A stretch of DNA of 64,000 nucleotides, taken from assembly GCA_017546725.1 (NCBI GenBank), contig JAFYRX010000027.1, positions 1-64,000 of the forward strand, read 5' to 3'. The translations under genes were made by a program, and so were the position numbers. Below, one piece after another: positions 24,917-33,033 of this stretch (its first letter is position 1; the number at the start of each line of letters is the position of its first letter). The DNA comes from Alistipes sp. (GTDB taxonomy: Bacteria; Bacteroidota; Bacteroidia; Bacteroidales; Rikenellaceae). Below the pieces are notes generated by a model. That model was not told the origin of the DNA. It saw only the letters and a list, made by a program, of their open reading frames with translations, and searched no databases.

Positions 24917-25969
24917 CTACTCTTTGGAGGTAATTAGTTCATCAATCTTTGATACTATCATTTCGGGTGTAATACATCTTAAGCACTTATAGTCCTTTGA
25001 TTCGCAAGGCTTGTTACCATATACCGAACAAGGACGGCAAGGCATCTCCTCCTGCAATACACCATCCGCAGAACATCCCCAACCAAGGAAACCCAACGAC
25101 GGATGGGTAGCGCCCCATACCGATACAACTGGTGTAGCCACTAACGAAGCCATATGCATAGCAAGCGAATCCATCGAAACGATACAATCGAGATGCGACA
25201 TAAGATTTAACTCTCCGCCCAAATCGACCTTGCCACTAAGAGCCGTCACATTCTCATACTGCGACTCCATATTTCGAGCAAATTCGGCTTCTGCACCACC
25301 GCCGCTATGGATAAATACCTTTGTATAACGCTCACTCATCATACGGACAACCTCCACTCGCAAATCTTCGGGATAGGTCTTACCATCGTGAGCCGAGAAT
25401 GGCGCAAAACCAACCCATACCCCACTCTTTTCACCCATAGGATTGGGAGCATCTTTTCTGACAGCAGGCGTCGGGTCCTCAAACTCATATCCCATTCGGC
25501 GCAATACATCGCAGTAACGCACAACGGTGTGCTTAAGCGGTACGCTGTTATGGCTATTATAGCCTACACGGAACCACTTCTCAATCTTGCCCTTATCTAT
25601 CACCGCCGTTTTCTTTCCGCTCAACCAGCAAAGGCTACGCACAACTGACGAACGCATCACACTATGCATATCAGCAACGGCATCGACCTTCAATTTGCAG
25701 ATATCTCGCCACAAACGCCAAATACCCTTCACGCCCTTATGACGGCCTTTGGTATCGGCAAACAGAAAATCGACATTCAGCCCATTAAAGAACGGAGCAA
25801 ACAGGCGTCGTGTAACTATGGTGAGTTTCACATCGGGATAAACGGCCTGAAATGCACGTACGGTATGAGCCAACATAGCCACATCGCCCATCGCCGATAG
25901 ACGTATCAGGGCAATATGCCGAGGCATTTTTTTATTGGGAGCAGACTCCGAATTATTGTTTGTTTGCAT
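24917..25969 (-). CDS. Glycosyltransferase family 9 (heptosyltransferase-like)
   Basis: A 350-residue cytoplasmic GT-B protein. The N-terminal I-A-L-I-R-L-S-A-M-G-D-V-A-M (residues ~19-32) and C-terminal V-S-M-D-S-L-A-M-H-M-A-S with V-S-V-W-G-A-T-H-P match ADP-heptose:LPS heptosyltransferases (GT9). It also has C-R-P-C-S-V-Y-G-N-K-P-C, usual in Bacteroidetes members. It probably adds a sugar to lipid A core. Its start overlaps the end of the DUF4254 gene by 17 bases, so the two are translated from one message. Confidence 0.9.
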   Translation of the reverse strand: MQTNNNSESAPNKKMPRHIALIRLSAMGDVAMLAHTVRAFQAVYPDVKLTIVTRRLFAPFFNGLNVDFLFADTKGRHKGVKGIWRLWRDICKLKVDAVADMHSVMRSSVVRSLCWLSGKKTAVIDKGKIEKWFRVGYNSHNSVPLKHTVVRYCDVLRRMGYEFEDPTPAVRKDAPNPMGEKSGVWVGFAPFSAHDGKTYPEDLRVEVVRMMSERYTKVFIHSGGGAEAEFARNMESQYENVTALSGKVDLGGELNLMSHLDCIVSMDSLAMHMASLVATPVVSVWGATHPSLGFLGWGCSADGVLQEEMPCRPCSVYGNKPCESKDYKCLRCITPEMIVSKIDELITSKE

Positions 25970-26558
25970 AAAGTACAGGGTTAAGCGAGGGGTCGTTGTA
26001 CATCTTCATCTGCTTATAAGTCTTCATATACTTACGACCTGCCTCAATATCTTCCAACAACTCCTCGATGGCTGTAGAGAGGTCCACCTGCTGTGCCAAC
26101 AATGTATCAAGTTTCTTCTGACAAGCATCACGATGCGACTGCTCAACATCCTCACGCACAACCTCCTGATGCATATGATAAATCTTAAGAGCGAGGATTG
26201 ACAAACGGTCAATAGCCCACGCAGGAGTCTCGGTATTGATACGAGCATCAGCAGCCGTAGCCACATCCTTATATTTATCGAGGAAATATGAGTCGATATA
26301 CTCTACCATATCAGTACGCACCTGATTTGACTTATCAATTCTGCGCTTGATGACCAATGCATCAGCGGGGTCAATATTGGGGTCACGAATGATATCCTCC
26401 AAATGCCACTGCACGGTATCGACCAAATTTTTCTCATACAACAAGGCATCCAATGAGCCTGCAGGATATGGATTCTCGAACTTATGGTCTACATCATCAA
26501 AGCGGTGGTAGTCGTCTATCACTTGATTGAAAATCTTATTTGCATTTTCGGTAAACAT
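25953..26558 (-). CDS. DUF4254 family protein
   Basis: A 201-residue all-helical soluble protein of DUF4254, a Bacteroidetes family usually encoded beside GT9 glycosyltransferases. Conserved-looking elements are the N-terminal F-N-Q-V-I-D-D-Y-H-R, L-L-Y-E-K-N-L-V-D-T-V-Q-W-H-L-E-D-I-I-R-D-P (~40-61) and R-L-S-I-L-A-L-K-I-Y-H-M. Function is unknown. The constant pairing suggests a role in LPS core assembly or in assisting the transferase. First gene of the pair, transcribed from a promoter facing that of the glucosaminidase gene. Confidence 0.85.
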   Translation of the reverse strand: MFTENANKIFNQVIDDYHRFDDVDHKFENPYPAGSLDALLYEKNLVDTVQWHLEDIIRDPNIDPADALVIKRRIDKSNQVRTDMVEYIDSYFLDKYKDVATAADARINTETPAWAIDRLSILALKIYHMHQEVVREDVEQSHRDACQKKLDTLLAQQVDLSTAIEELLEDIEAGRKYMKTYKQMKMYNDPSLNPVLYANKQ

Positions 26559-26574
26559 ATTAAACAGTAGTTTT

Positions 26575-26606
26575 ATTGGTTATTATTGTAAAATAATCTA
26601 TCTTTG
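26575..26606 (+). promoter_or_regulatory. Promoter of the glucosaminidase gene
   Basis: ATTG (26575-26578), 20-bp spacer, TATCTTTG (26599-26606), 25 bases before the ATG at 26632. It is interleaved with the opposing DUF4254 promoter. Confidence 0.75.
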
Positions 26607-26623
26607 CCTTTAGTTGATAATTA

Positions 26624-26654
26624 CAAAGATAATGATTTTTTCTAAAAAAGCAAT
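26624..26654 (-). promoter_or_regulatory. Promoter of DUF4254-GT9
   Basis: On the minus strand ATTG (26654-26651), 19-bp spacer, TATCTTTG (26631-26624). Its -33 element lies inside the glucosaminidase coding region, and its start site (near 26617) is almost the same as that of the opposite promoter. Confidence 0.7.
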
Positions 26655-27648
26655 ATTTGCCCTAATTTTCTCGGCCATCGTATGTTCAGTTGCCGACTCT
26701 TGGGCGCAGACAAGACTCACCAAAGAGGAGTACATCGACCGTTATAAGGAGATAGCAATCGACCATATGGAGCGCTACGGCATACCCGCCAGCATCACTA
26801 TGGCGCAAGGAATTCTGGAGTCCGACAGTGGCAACAGCAACCTCGCCCGTCGCTCGAACAATCACTTCGGCATCAAGTGCAAGAAGGATTGGAAAGGTGC
26901 GAAGGTTTATCATACGGATGATGCCCCTAATGAGTGTTTCCGCAAATATGATTCCGTAGAGGACTCATATGAGGACCACGCAGAGTTTTTGGACAACTCT
27001 CCTCGCTACGATTCGCTTTTCGCCTACCCGTCGAACGACTACCGTAGTTGGGCGCGAGGCTTGAAGGCGGCAGGCTATGCTACGGCCCCCGACTATGCTC
27101 AGCGACTCATTAAAATCATTGAAGATAACAAACTCTTCTTGCTGGATAACGAGAATGGAGCATTGCTTTATGCCTCACGTTTCAAGAGTGACGAGAACGT
27201 GGCCGAGACTTTCGCTGAGAATAGTAGCGTCAATGTTCCTACGACCACAGAAGGTCGCATTGACCCCAATGATTATAGAGTTGTGGAGCGAACATACAAC
27301 GGATACAGTGTCTATTCAAACAATCTTTCACACTTTGTCATTGCCCGCAATGGCGACAAGTTTGCAGATATTGCCTCAACGTTTGCAATTACAGAGCGTA
27401 CTTTGCGAAAATATAACGAGATTAATTCCAAATCTACTGCTGACCCTATCGAGGGCGAGATGATTTACATCGAGCGCAAGCAGACTAAATGGATGGGAGA
27501 GGAGCAGTATCACACGGTAAAACCTGGAGAGACACTCTTGTCACTCTCGCAGGAGTATGGTATCAGGATGAAGAAATTGGCTGCGCTGAACCGCCTAAAG
27601 CCAAACACACAACTACAGATAGGCCAGCAGGTGAAATTGCACAAATAA
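26632..27648 (+). CDS. Exported N-acetylglucosaminidase with LysM repeats
   Basis: A 338-residue peptidoglycan hydrolase. The signal peptide ends at S-W-A-Q (residue 26); the ATG at 26632 is chosen because the upstream TTG at 26614 overlaps the promoter start site. The glucosaminidase domain (PF01832 type, ~32-175) contains M-A-Q-G-I-L-E-S-D-S-G with E63 as likely catalytic acid, then N-N-H-F-G-I-K-C. Two LysM-like modules follow (~225-280 and ~292-338: Y-H-T-V-K-P-G-E-T-L-L-S-L-S). It probably trims cell-wall glycan in the periplasm. Confidence 0.9.
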   Translation: MIFSKKAIFALIFSAIVCSVADSWAQTRLTKEEYIDRYKEIAIDHMERYGIPASITMAQGILESDSGNSNLARRSNNHFGIKCKKDWKGAKVYHTDDAPNECFRKYDSVEDSYEDHAEFLDNSPRYDSLFAYPSNDYRSWARGLKAAGYATAPDYAQRLIKIIEDNKLFLLDNENGALLYASRFKSDENVAETFAENSSVNVPTTTEGRIDPNDYRVVERTYNGYSVYSNNLSHFVIARNGDKFADIASTFAITERTLRKYNEINSKSTADPIEGEMIYIERKQTKWMGEEQYHTVKPGETLLSLSQEYGIRMKKLAALNRLKPNTQLQIGQQVKLHK

Positions 27649-27728
27649 TGTTCTGATTTTGGCCTGAGGCACATTGATTAAAAGCCAAAGGAGACCAACA
27701 ATAATGTAAGACAACAAAATAAACAACG

Positions 27729-28415
27729 ATGGATAAATCACCTATGCGCGAGAAGATTCTCGCAGCGATAATCAACAAATCGACGCTCAAGCAGCACATT
27801 TTCGACAATACGTTTACGACATTCAACGAACTGAAAGATGTACTGTTTGAGATTGCATCGGAATTGGACGATGACCTGGATGGCAAATTGGACAAGCGCG
27901 TCAGAATAGAGTATCGCGACCGTGGCAAGTTCGAGGCCCAATTGCAGATTGCAAGCGACCTGCTCATATTCCAGATGCATACCGATATTTTTGAATTCGA
28001 TTCTAATCACATCATCTGGCAGAACGAATATGTACAGGCTGAACGCGATAACTCGTATTGTGGTGTAATCAATATCTACAACTTCTTGTCAGATTCGTTC
28101 AAGTTCAACCGTAATGCCGACGAGGGCTATTTGATTGGCCGCATATTTATCAACCGCGAAAAGTGTTTCTTCGTAGAGGGTAAACGCCAGACTTTGGTAC
28201 GTCCTATGGCTTTTGGCCAAAACAAGATTACACGTGAGGCACTCGTTGCAATTATGGAGTCTGCCATCAACTACGCTATCAACTTCGATTTGCTGATGCC
28301 GCCCTACGAGGAGAACAAGCGCGTTACGGTAGACCAGTTCAACACCAAGATGGATAACTCGAAGTTCGTGACGGGTAAGCGCCTGGGATACGACTTTAAT
28401 GTGGATGATATTTAA
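27729..28415 (+). CDS. Conserved hypothetical protein
   Basis: A 228-residue soluble protein of mixed alpha/beta composition with no signal peptide and no motif I can assign. It looks like a conserved Bacteroidales protein: F-E-F-D-S-N-H-I-I-W, Y-C-G-V-I-N-I-Y-N-F-L-S-D-S-F and L-I-G-R-I-F-I-N-R-E-K-C-F-F-V-E-G strands in the middle, and a C-terminal Y-D-F-N-V-D-D-I. It begins 80 bases after the glucosaminidase gene and ends 17 bases before the DPP IV gene, so co-transcription with the latter is likely. Confidence 0.75.
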   Translation: MDKSPMREKILAAIINKSTLKQHIFDNTFTTFNELKDVLFEIASELDDDLDGKLDKRVRIEYRDRGKFEAQLQIASDLLIFQMHTDIFEFDSNHIIWQNEYVQAERDNSYCGVINIYNFLSDSFKFNRNADEGYLIGRIFINREKCFFVEGKRQTLVRPMAFGQNKITREALVAIMESAINYAINFDLLMPPYEENKRVTVDQFNTKMDNSKFVTGKRLGYDFNVDDI

Positions 28416-28432
28416 TTTACCATTAACAAGAG

Positions 28433-30544
28433 ATGAAGAAATCGTTAATCATACTTACCGCGATATTTACAGCATTGTCGTCTGTAACATATTCGCAGAA
28501 AACATATAAAGAGTTAACTGTGTTAAGCAGCCAGAACAGAGGTGTTTCGGGATTACGTTCAATGCAGGACGGAGAGCATTATACCGTCAGTCGAGGCGGT
28601 GCTATCCTGCGACACAGTTATGCCGATGAGGCTGCGTGCGACACACTCTACAAGGGCCGTTTTGCAAGTTATGAATTTACGCCTGCCGAGGATATGATTA
28701 TCCTGGGCAACAACTATCGCCCCATCTATCGCCACTCTTCAACTGTAGATTATCAGATAGTATCAATCGCAAATGGCGAGGAAATCGCTAAATTTAATGA
28801 CATCCGCGACCTATCGCTTTCGCCCGACTCAAAGATGTATGCATACGCCAAAGAGAACAACCTCTACGTCGGTACGCTGGGTCAAGAGCCTACGGCTGTA
28901 ACCAACGATGGCGAATGGAACAAAATCATCAACGGTACGGCCGATTGGGTGTACGAGGAGGAGTATGGCTTTACCAAAGCCTATGCATTCTCTACTGACT
29001 CAAAGAAGATTGCATATCTGCGTTTTGACGAGAGTCAAGTGCCTACATTCGAGATGATGCGTTTCGATGGCACACTCTACAACAAGCCCTACTCGTTCAA
29101 ATACCCCAAGGCGGGCGATAAGAATTCGGTTGTAGAATTGTGGTTGTACGACATTGCATCGGCAAAGAAGGAACTCATTGCTTCGGGCGAGGAGCGTGAC
29201 GAATATATTCCGTTCATTGGTTGGACTCCCGCTGGTGAGTTGTATTATTACCGCATAGACCGCAAGCAACGTAACTTTGAGGTTGTTTTGTGCCGTGAGG
29301 GTAGTGAGCAACAGGTAATATACAAGGAGTCATCGCCACGCTATGTAGAGCGACCTGCATTGAGCACTATCCGTTTCATCGACGGCGACCGTTTCATAGC
29401 ACAGAACGAGACTCTGTCGGGTTGGAATCACATCTACCTCTACTCTATCAAGAATGGTCAGCAGCCTCTTCGCGCACTGACCGAAGGAGAGTGGCAAGTA
29501 ACAAGCATCGTGGAGACTACAGACAAACATATATATTATATGTCAACAGAGTCATCACCTCTGCGTCGTAACCTCTACTCTATAGACTACAAGGGCAAGA
29601 ACAAACGTCGCCTTACTGAGCGTGAGGGTACATACTCAATCTCTCCAAGTAAGGGTATGAAGTATTATATCTCTACATTCACATCTGCCAGCGAGCCCCG
29701 TTTGGTAGAACTCCGCAACGCCAAAGGCGAGTTAATCCGCACATTGGTAGAGAACAAGGAACTCAAGGAGAAGATGCAGGAGATACCCACCAAGGAGTTT
29801 TTTACCTTTACCACAGAGCGTGGAGACAAACTCAACGCCTACATAATCAAACCCGCAGACTTTGACCCCAACAAGCAGTATCCTGTACTTTTGACTCAGT
29901 ATTCAGGTCCTGGCTCGCAGTCTGTAGCCGATTCATTCTCACTCGGTTGGGAGAATGTTTTGGTCGGCAACGGTTACATCGTAGTATGCTGCGATGGTCG
30001 CGGAACAGGATATATGGGCGAGGAGTTCAAGAAACAGACTTATGGTGACTTGGGCCGTTTGGAGGTCGAGGACCAAATCTCATTTGCACGTTATATGGCC
30101 TCGCAATCCTATGTCGATGCAGAGCGCATTGGCATCTATGGTTGGTCATACGGTGGCTTTATGGCTTTGGGTTGCGCACTCAAGGGCGAGGGCTTATTCA
30201 AGATGTCAATCGCAGTAGCACCCGTTACATCGTGGCGTTATTACGACACTATCTACACTGAGATTTACAACGACCTGCCGCAGGATAACCCAAAGGGCTA
30301 TGACGAGAACTCTCCCATCAACTTTGCCGATAAGTTGCACGACCGCACCCGTCTGCTGATTATGCACGGTACTGCTGACGACAACGTACACGTTCAAAAC
30401 ACTATGGAGATGTGCCACGCATTGAATCGCGCAGGCAAGCAGTACGATATGATGATATATCCCGACCAGAATCACTCGATGTATCCCTCATATTCGCAGA
30501 ACATCCGCATAAAGATGATTCAATACACACTCGAGAATCTATAA
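28433..30544 (+). CDS. Dipeptidyl peptidase IV (S9B serine peptidase)
   Basis: A 703-residue exported peptidase with a signal peptide to about residue 22 (V-T-Y-S-Q). The N-terminal beta-propeller (~40-460, including Y-E-E-E-Y-G-F, the Glu pair that holds the substrate N-terminus) is followed by an alpha/beta hydrolase domain. The triad is visible: S572 in G-W-S-Y-G-G, D649 in H-G-T-A-D-D-N-V-H, H681 in D-Q-N-H-S-M. It releases X-Pro or X-Ala dipeptides in the periplasm, feeding peptide uptake. A strong terminator follows. Confidence 0.94.
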   Translation: MKKSLIILTAIFTALSSVTYSQKTYKELTVLSSQNRGVSGLRSMQDGEHYTVSRGGAILRHSYADEAACDTLYKGRFASYEFTPAEDMIILGNNYRPIYRHSSTVDYQIVSIANGEEIAKFNDIRDLSLSPDSKMYAYAKENNLYVGTLGQEPTAVTNDGEWNKIINGTADWVYEEEYGFTKAYAFSTDSKKIAYLRFDESQVPTFEMMRFDGTLYNKPYSFKYPKAGDKNSVVELWLYDIASAKKELIASGEERDEYIPFIGWTPAGELYYYRIDRKQRNFEVVLCREGSEQQVIYKESSPRYVERPALSTIRFIDGDRFIAQNETLSGWNHIYLYSIKNGQQPLRALTEGEWQVTSIVETTDKHIYYMSTESSPLRRNLYSIDYKGKNKRRLTEREGTYSISPSKGMKYYISTFTSASEPRLVELRNAKGELIRTLVENKELKEKMQEIPTKEFFTFTTERGDKLNAYIIKPADFDPNKQYPVLLTQYSGPGSQSVADSFSLGWENVLVGNGYIVVCCDGRGTGYMGEEFKKQTYGDLGRLEVEDQISFARYMASQSYVDAERIGIYGWSYGGFMALGCALKGEGLFKMSIAVAPVTSWRYYDTIYTEIYNDLPQDNPKGYDENSPINFADKLHDRTRLLIMHGTADDNVHVQNTMEMCHALNRAGKQYDMMIYPDQNHSMYPSYSQNIRIKMIQYTLENL

Positions 30545-30558
30545 AATATGCAATAAAG

Positions 30559-30603
30559 AAAAAACTGCCCCGACTGATAATCCAAACAGTCGGGGCAGTT
30601 TTT
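30559..30603. terminator. Bidirectional terminator after the DPP IV gene
   Basis: AAAACTGCCCCGACTG (30561-30576) pairs perfectly with CAGTCGGGGCAGTTTT (30587-30602) over a 10-base loop. It also ends the minus-strand zeta/partner unit. Confidence 0.95.
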
Positions 30604-30619
30604 ATCATTACAAGAGCAT

Positions 30620-30778
30620 CTATTCAATCTCGTCGGCCTTCAGGTGCGTAACCTTTCCATCACGCATAACGACTAACTCGCCGTTTTCCTTCTTAACGCG
30701 CTCCTTCAAACGCTGTTGAGCCAAAAGTATTCCTGCATCTATCTTCTCTTGCAACTGCTCAAGTTCCATTTCACTCAT
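30620..30778 (-). CDS. Small protein downstream of zeta-type kinase, candidate antitoxin
   Basis: A 52-residue protein read from the ATG at 30778 to the TAG at 30622-30620: M-S-E-M-E-L-E-Q-L-Q-E-K-I-D at the start, then L-L-A-Q-Q-R-L-K-E-R-V-K-K-E-N, and a C-terminal beta-like end (E-L-V-V-M-R-D-G-K-V-T-H-L-K-A). An amphipathic helix followed by a beta hairpin is typical of small Bacteroidetes proteins paired with zeta-type kinases. It starts 5 bases after the kinase stop codon. The antitoxin role is inferred from size and pairing; the order (partner second) is less usual. Confidence 0.65.
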   Translation of the reverse strand: MSEMELEQLQEKIDAGILLAQQRLKERVKKENGELVVMRDGKVTHLKADEIE

Positions 30779-30783
30779 AGTCT

Positions 30784-31353
30784 CTACATTTTGCATATTT
30801 GACGATATGATAACGTATCAAAAACCTCTCTTATTTCATCGCGAGTACCGTATGCTATCTTTTTAACGCCCTCAACCGAACTATTGTCATAAATAACCCA
30901 ATAATCACATATCGGCGTATAGAGCGACGTCAAGTACCTCAACCCTCTGAAATAGCGACGGCGCACCACCTCGGGCGGAACATTATGGCCACCCTCCTGC
31001 ACTCTGCGGGCCACGCGCTCAACAGCCTGGTCGGGCGTAGGCAACCAAAAATAGAGTAACGACACAAAGTAGCCGTGCTCTTGTGCCTGACGGATAAATC
31101 GCGTATAATAGCGTGTAGCCAACGTCGTCTCAAAAGCAAAATCCGCGCCTGCCGACATCAAGTCATCCATTCTTTTACGCATCAAGCGGCCCGCCTCAAT
31201 AGAGACACGCGAAGGATTGAACGGCGAAAGGCCCTTGGCTATCTCGTCAGCATTGACGAAATCACGACACTCCAACATCTCTGGTAGCACAGCATACGAT
31301 GCCGTTGTTTTACCAGCGCCATTACATCCGGCTATGATATAGAGTTTAGGCAT
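30784..31353 (-). CDS. Zeta toxin-like P-loop kinase
   Basis: A 189-residue AAA/zeta-type ATP-binding protein (COG4185-like). Walker A is G9-C-N-G-A-G-K15-T-T. F-V-N-A-D-E-I-A-K-G-L-S-P follows (residues ~32-44). F-A-F-E-T-T-L-A-T-R-Y matches the catalytic region of zeta toxins, which phosphorylate UDP-N-acetylglucosamine. A-V-E-R-V-A-R-R-V-Q-E-G-G-H-N-V-P is the Arg-rich lid. True toxicity is not assured, since many of these may act on other small molecules. It is the first gene of a two-gene unit with a consensus promoter. Confidence 0.82.
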   Translation of the reverse strand: MPKLYIIAGCNGAGKTTASYAVLPEMLECRDFVNADEIAKGLSPFNPSRVSIEAGRLMRKRMDDLMSAGADFAFETTLATRYYTRFIRQAQEHGYFVSLLYFWLPTPDQAVERVARRVQEGGHNVPPEVVRRRYFRGLRYLTSLYTPICDYWVIYDNSSVEGVKKIAYGTRDEIREVFDTLSYRQICKM

Positions 31354-31375
31354 ACACTCAACTTTATTTATTGGG

Positions 31376-31407
31376 CAAAGTTAATTAATTTTATCTTAAT
31401 TTACAAA
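31376..31407 (-). promoter_or_regulatory. Promoter of the zeta-type kinase unit
   Basis: On the minus strand TTTG (31407-31404), 20-bp spacer, TAACTTTG (31383-31376), 23 bases before the start codon. Perfect consensus. Confidence 0.85.
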
Positions 31408-31506
31408 ACATTGGCCACTCCTCATCCCTCGTAGATTATAGCATCAAATAATAGTATAATCAAAAATAATTATAGCATTACAACAACTTTACTGAAATAA
31501 AGGTAC

Positions 31507-31514
31507 TATCTTTG
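31507..31514 (+). promoter_or_regulatory. -7 box of the superoxide dismutase gene
   Basis: TATCTTTG, 53 bases before the ATG at 31567 and 17 before the ATG at 31531. The -33 element is weak. Confidence 0.65.
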
Positions 31515-31566
31515 CTATACCGAAAAGTGTATGAAAACACTATTAATTAATCTTATTACCGTTATT

Positions 31567-32181
31567 ATGACAACAACAACTGTTTCACAGAAATTTTCAC
31601 TTGCCCCACTCCCCTATTACAAGCAATCGCTTGAGCCTTACATTTCGGAGCAGACGCTAATGTTTCATCACGACAAGCATCTGGCTGGCTATGTAGCAAA
31701 ACTAAACGAACTCATCGAGGGTACAGAATATGCTTATATGACTCTTGAAGAGATTATCCTCAAATCGGATGGCGCCATATTCAACAATGCTGCACAGACG
31801 TGGAATCATCAATTCTATTTCGACCAATTCTCATCTTCACCCCTACGTGAGCCATCGGGAGCATTTGCCGAGGCTATACGCTCAAAATATGGCGACATAA
31901 AGGGCCTAAAGGAGCATATGACCAAAGCGGCTTTGGCGCTATTCGGCTCAGGATGGGTATGGCTCGTTTGCAACGACAACGGAGAGTTAGATATCGTCAG
32001 CACACAGAACGCAGGCACTCCGCTCACCGACGGTCTGCACCCGCTGCTCACTATCGACGTATGGGAGCACGCCTACTACATAGACTACCGTAATGCACGC
32101 GCTGAAGGAGTAAAAGCATTCTGGGAGGTACTAGACTGGAAAGTTATCGAGGAGCGCTACAACAAATGCTGCAAGCGATAA
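31567..32181 (+). CDS. sodB: Superoxide dismutase (Fe/Mn type)
   Basis: A 204-residue cytoplasmic enzyme from the ATG at 31567. An in-frame ATG at 31531 would add 12 hydrophobic residues and is less like the family. Metal ligands are His 34 in M-F-H-H-D-K-H, the His of W-N-H-Q-F-Y-F, and Asp/His of D-V-W-E-H-A-Y-Y. N-N-A-A-Q before the second ligand is the pattern of iron-type enzymes, although Bacteroides relatives can be cambialistic. Length is normal. Transcribed alone and divergently from the zeta-type unit, with a terminator behind it. Confidence 0.92.
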   Translation: MTTTTVSQKFSLAPLPYYKQSLEPYISEQTLMFHHDKHLAGYVAKLNELIEGTEYAYMTLEEIILKSDGAIFNNAAQTWNHQFYFDQFSSSPLREPSGAFAEAIRSKYGDIKGLKEHMTKAALALFGSGWVWLVCNDNGELDIVSTQNAGTPLTDGLHPLLTIDVWEHAYYIDYRNARAEGVKAFWEVLDWKVIEERYNKCCKR

Positions 32182-32207
32182 CATCAAAAAACGATATTAA
32201 TAACAAA

Positions 32208-32242
32208 TGAGGTCGGACACAAAATCCGACCTCATTTATTTT
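32208..32242 (+). terminator. Terminator after sodB
   Basis: TGAGGTCGGA (32208-32217) pairs with TCCGACCTCA (32225-32234), followed by TTTATTTT. Confidence 0.9.
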
Positions 32243-32301
32243 ACCACGTCACGACAACAGTTTTCCAAACTGCCGTCTACGCATATAAGTGCTATACAGA
32301 A

Positions 32302-32778
32302 TTAGATATTGATATCCAGAATCTCGAATTTCAATACACCTGCAGGAACTGTCACCTCTACAACATCGCCCTTCTTCTTACCGAGCAACGCCTTCGCGAT
32401 AGGAGTACCGATTGCCAATTTACCCTCACGCAGATTAGCCTCATTCTCCGATACGATTGTATAGGTAACCTGCTTCTTGTTGTTATGATTCAACAGAGTC
32501 ACCTTACTCAAAATCTGCACCTTGCTCTTGTCAATCTTCGACTCATCGATAACGCGAGCATTAGTCAGCGTCTGCTCCAATTTAGCGATACGCATCTCCA
32601 ACAAACCCTGTGCCTCGCGAGCAGCATCGTACTCGGCATTCTCCGACAAATCGCCCTTGTCACGAGCCTCGGCGATAGCGGCCGAGATAGCGGGACGCTC
32701 TACCGAGCGCATATGATGTAGTTCATCCTTAAGTTTTTGCAAACCTTCAGCCGTCAAATAAATAATTTCACTTGCCAT
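32302..32778 (-). CDS. greA: Transcription elongation factor GreA
   Basis: A 158-residue GreA. It rescues backtracked RNA polymerase by stimulating transcript cleavage. The N-terminal coiled coil holds the tip acids in G-D-L-S-E-N-A-E-Y-D-A-A (~42-53), and the C-terminal domain ends K-G-D-V-V-E-V-T-V-P-A-G-V-L-K-F-E-I. Length is normal. It is transcribed alone with a leader of about 120 bases that contains a G-rich tract. Confidence 0.97.
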   Translation of the reverse strand: MASEIIYLTAEGLQKLKDELHHMRSVERPAISAAIAEARDKGDLSENAEYDAAREAQGLLEMRIAKLEQTLTNARVIDESKIDKSKVQILSKVTLLNHNNKKQVTYTIVSENEANLREGKLAIGTPIAKALLGKKKGDVVEVTVPAGVLKFEILDINI

Positions 32779-32808
32779 ATCTAATAAAACAGTAAAAAAA
32801 GCCAGAAT

Positions 32809-32832
32809 CCCAACCCCCCTCCCCAGCGGCCC
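32809..32832 (-). promoter_or_regulatory. G-quadruplex-type motif in the greA leader
   Basis: On the minus (transcribed) strand, four G runs of 3, 4, 6 and 3 bases are separated by 5, 1 and 2 bases, starting at 32832 and ending at 32809, 31 bases before the greA start codon. This satisfies the usual G3+N1-7 rule and lies in the predicted mRNA leader. Confidence 0.6.
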
Positions 32833-32904
32833 AATAGTCTAAAAAGCCCTCGCCCGCATCGTGAGATTAGAATCCCGATTTAACACTCAATGATTTTCTG
32901 CTAA

Positions 32905-32935
32905 CAAAGGTAAGTACAAAAAAACTATTTTACAA
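32905..32935 (-). promoter_or_regulatory. Promoter of greA
   Basis: On the minus strand TTG (32935-32933), 20-bp spacer, TACCTTTG (32912-32905). The start site near 32898 gives a leader of about 120 bases. Confidence 0.75.
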
Positions 32936-32961
32936 CTTTTTCACTCACAAAAAACTTTTCG

Positions 32962-33005
32962 CCGTATAAAACGAACGAAGCCGACTCGCTTATGGCGAAA
33001 TCGGC
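32962..33005 (-). terminator. Terminator after the DUF4837 gene
   Basis: On the minus strand GCCGA-TT-TCGC, loop CATAA, GCGA-G-TCGGC (33005-32980), followed by TTCGTTCGTTTTA. An imperfect but stable hairpin with a T-rich tail. Confidence 0.75.
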
Positions 33006-33033
33006 CTCTTATATTCTAATCGCAAGATTACTT

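Noticed and set aside
26614..26631. TTG start for the glucosaminidase gene
   Set aside because: It coincides with the predicted transcription start; the ATG at 26632 begins a normal signal peptide.
31435..31478. Direct repeat ATTATAGCAT (31435-31444 and 31469-31478) between the zeta-type unit and sodB
   Set aside because: Ten bases in very AT-rich DNA can recur by chance, and the repeats do not align with either promoter in a telling way.
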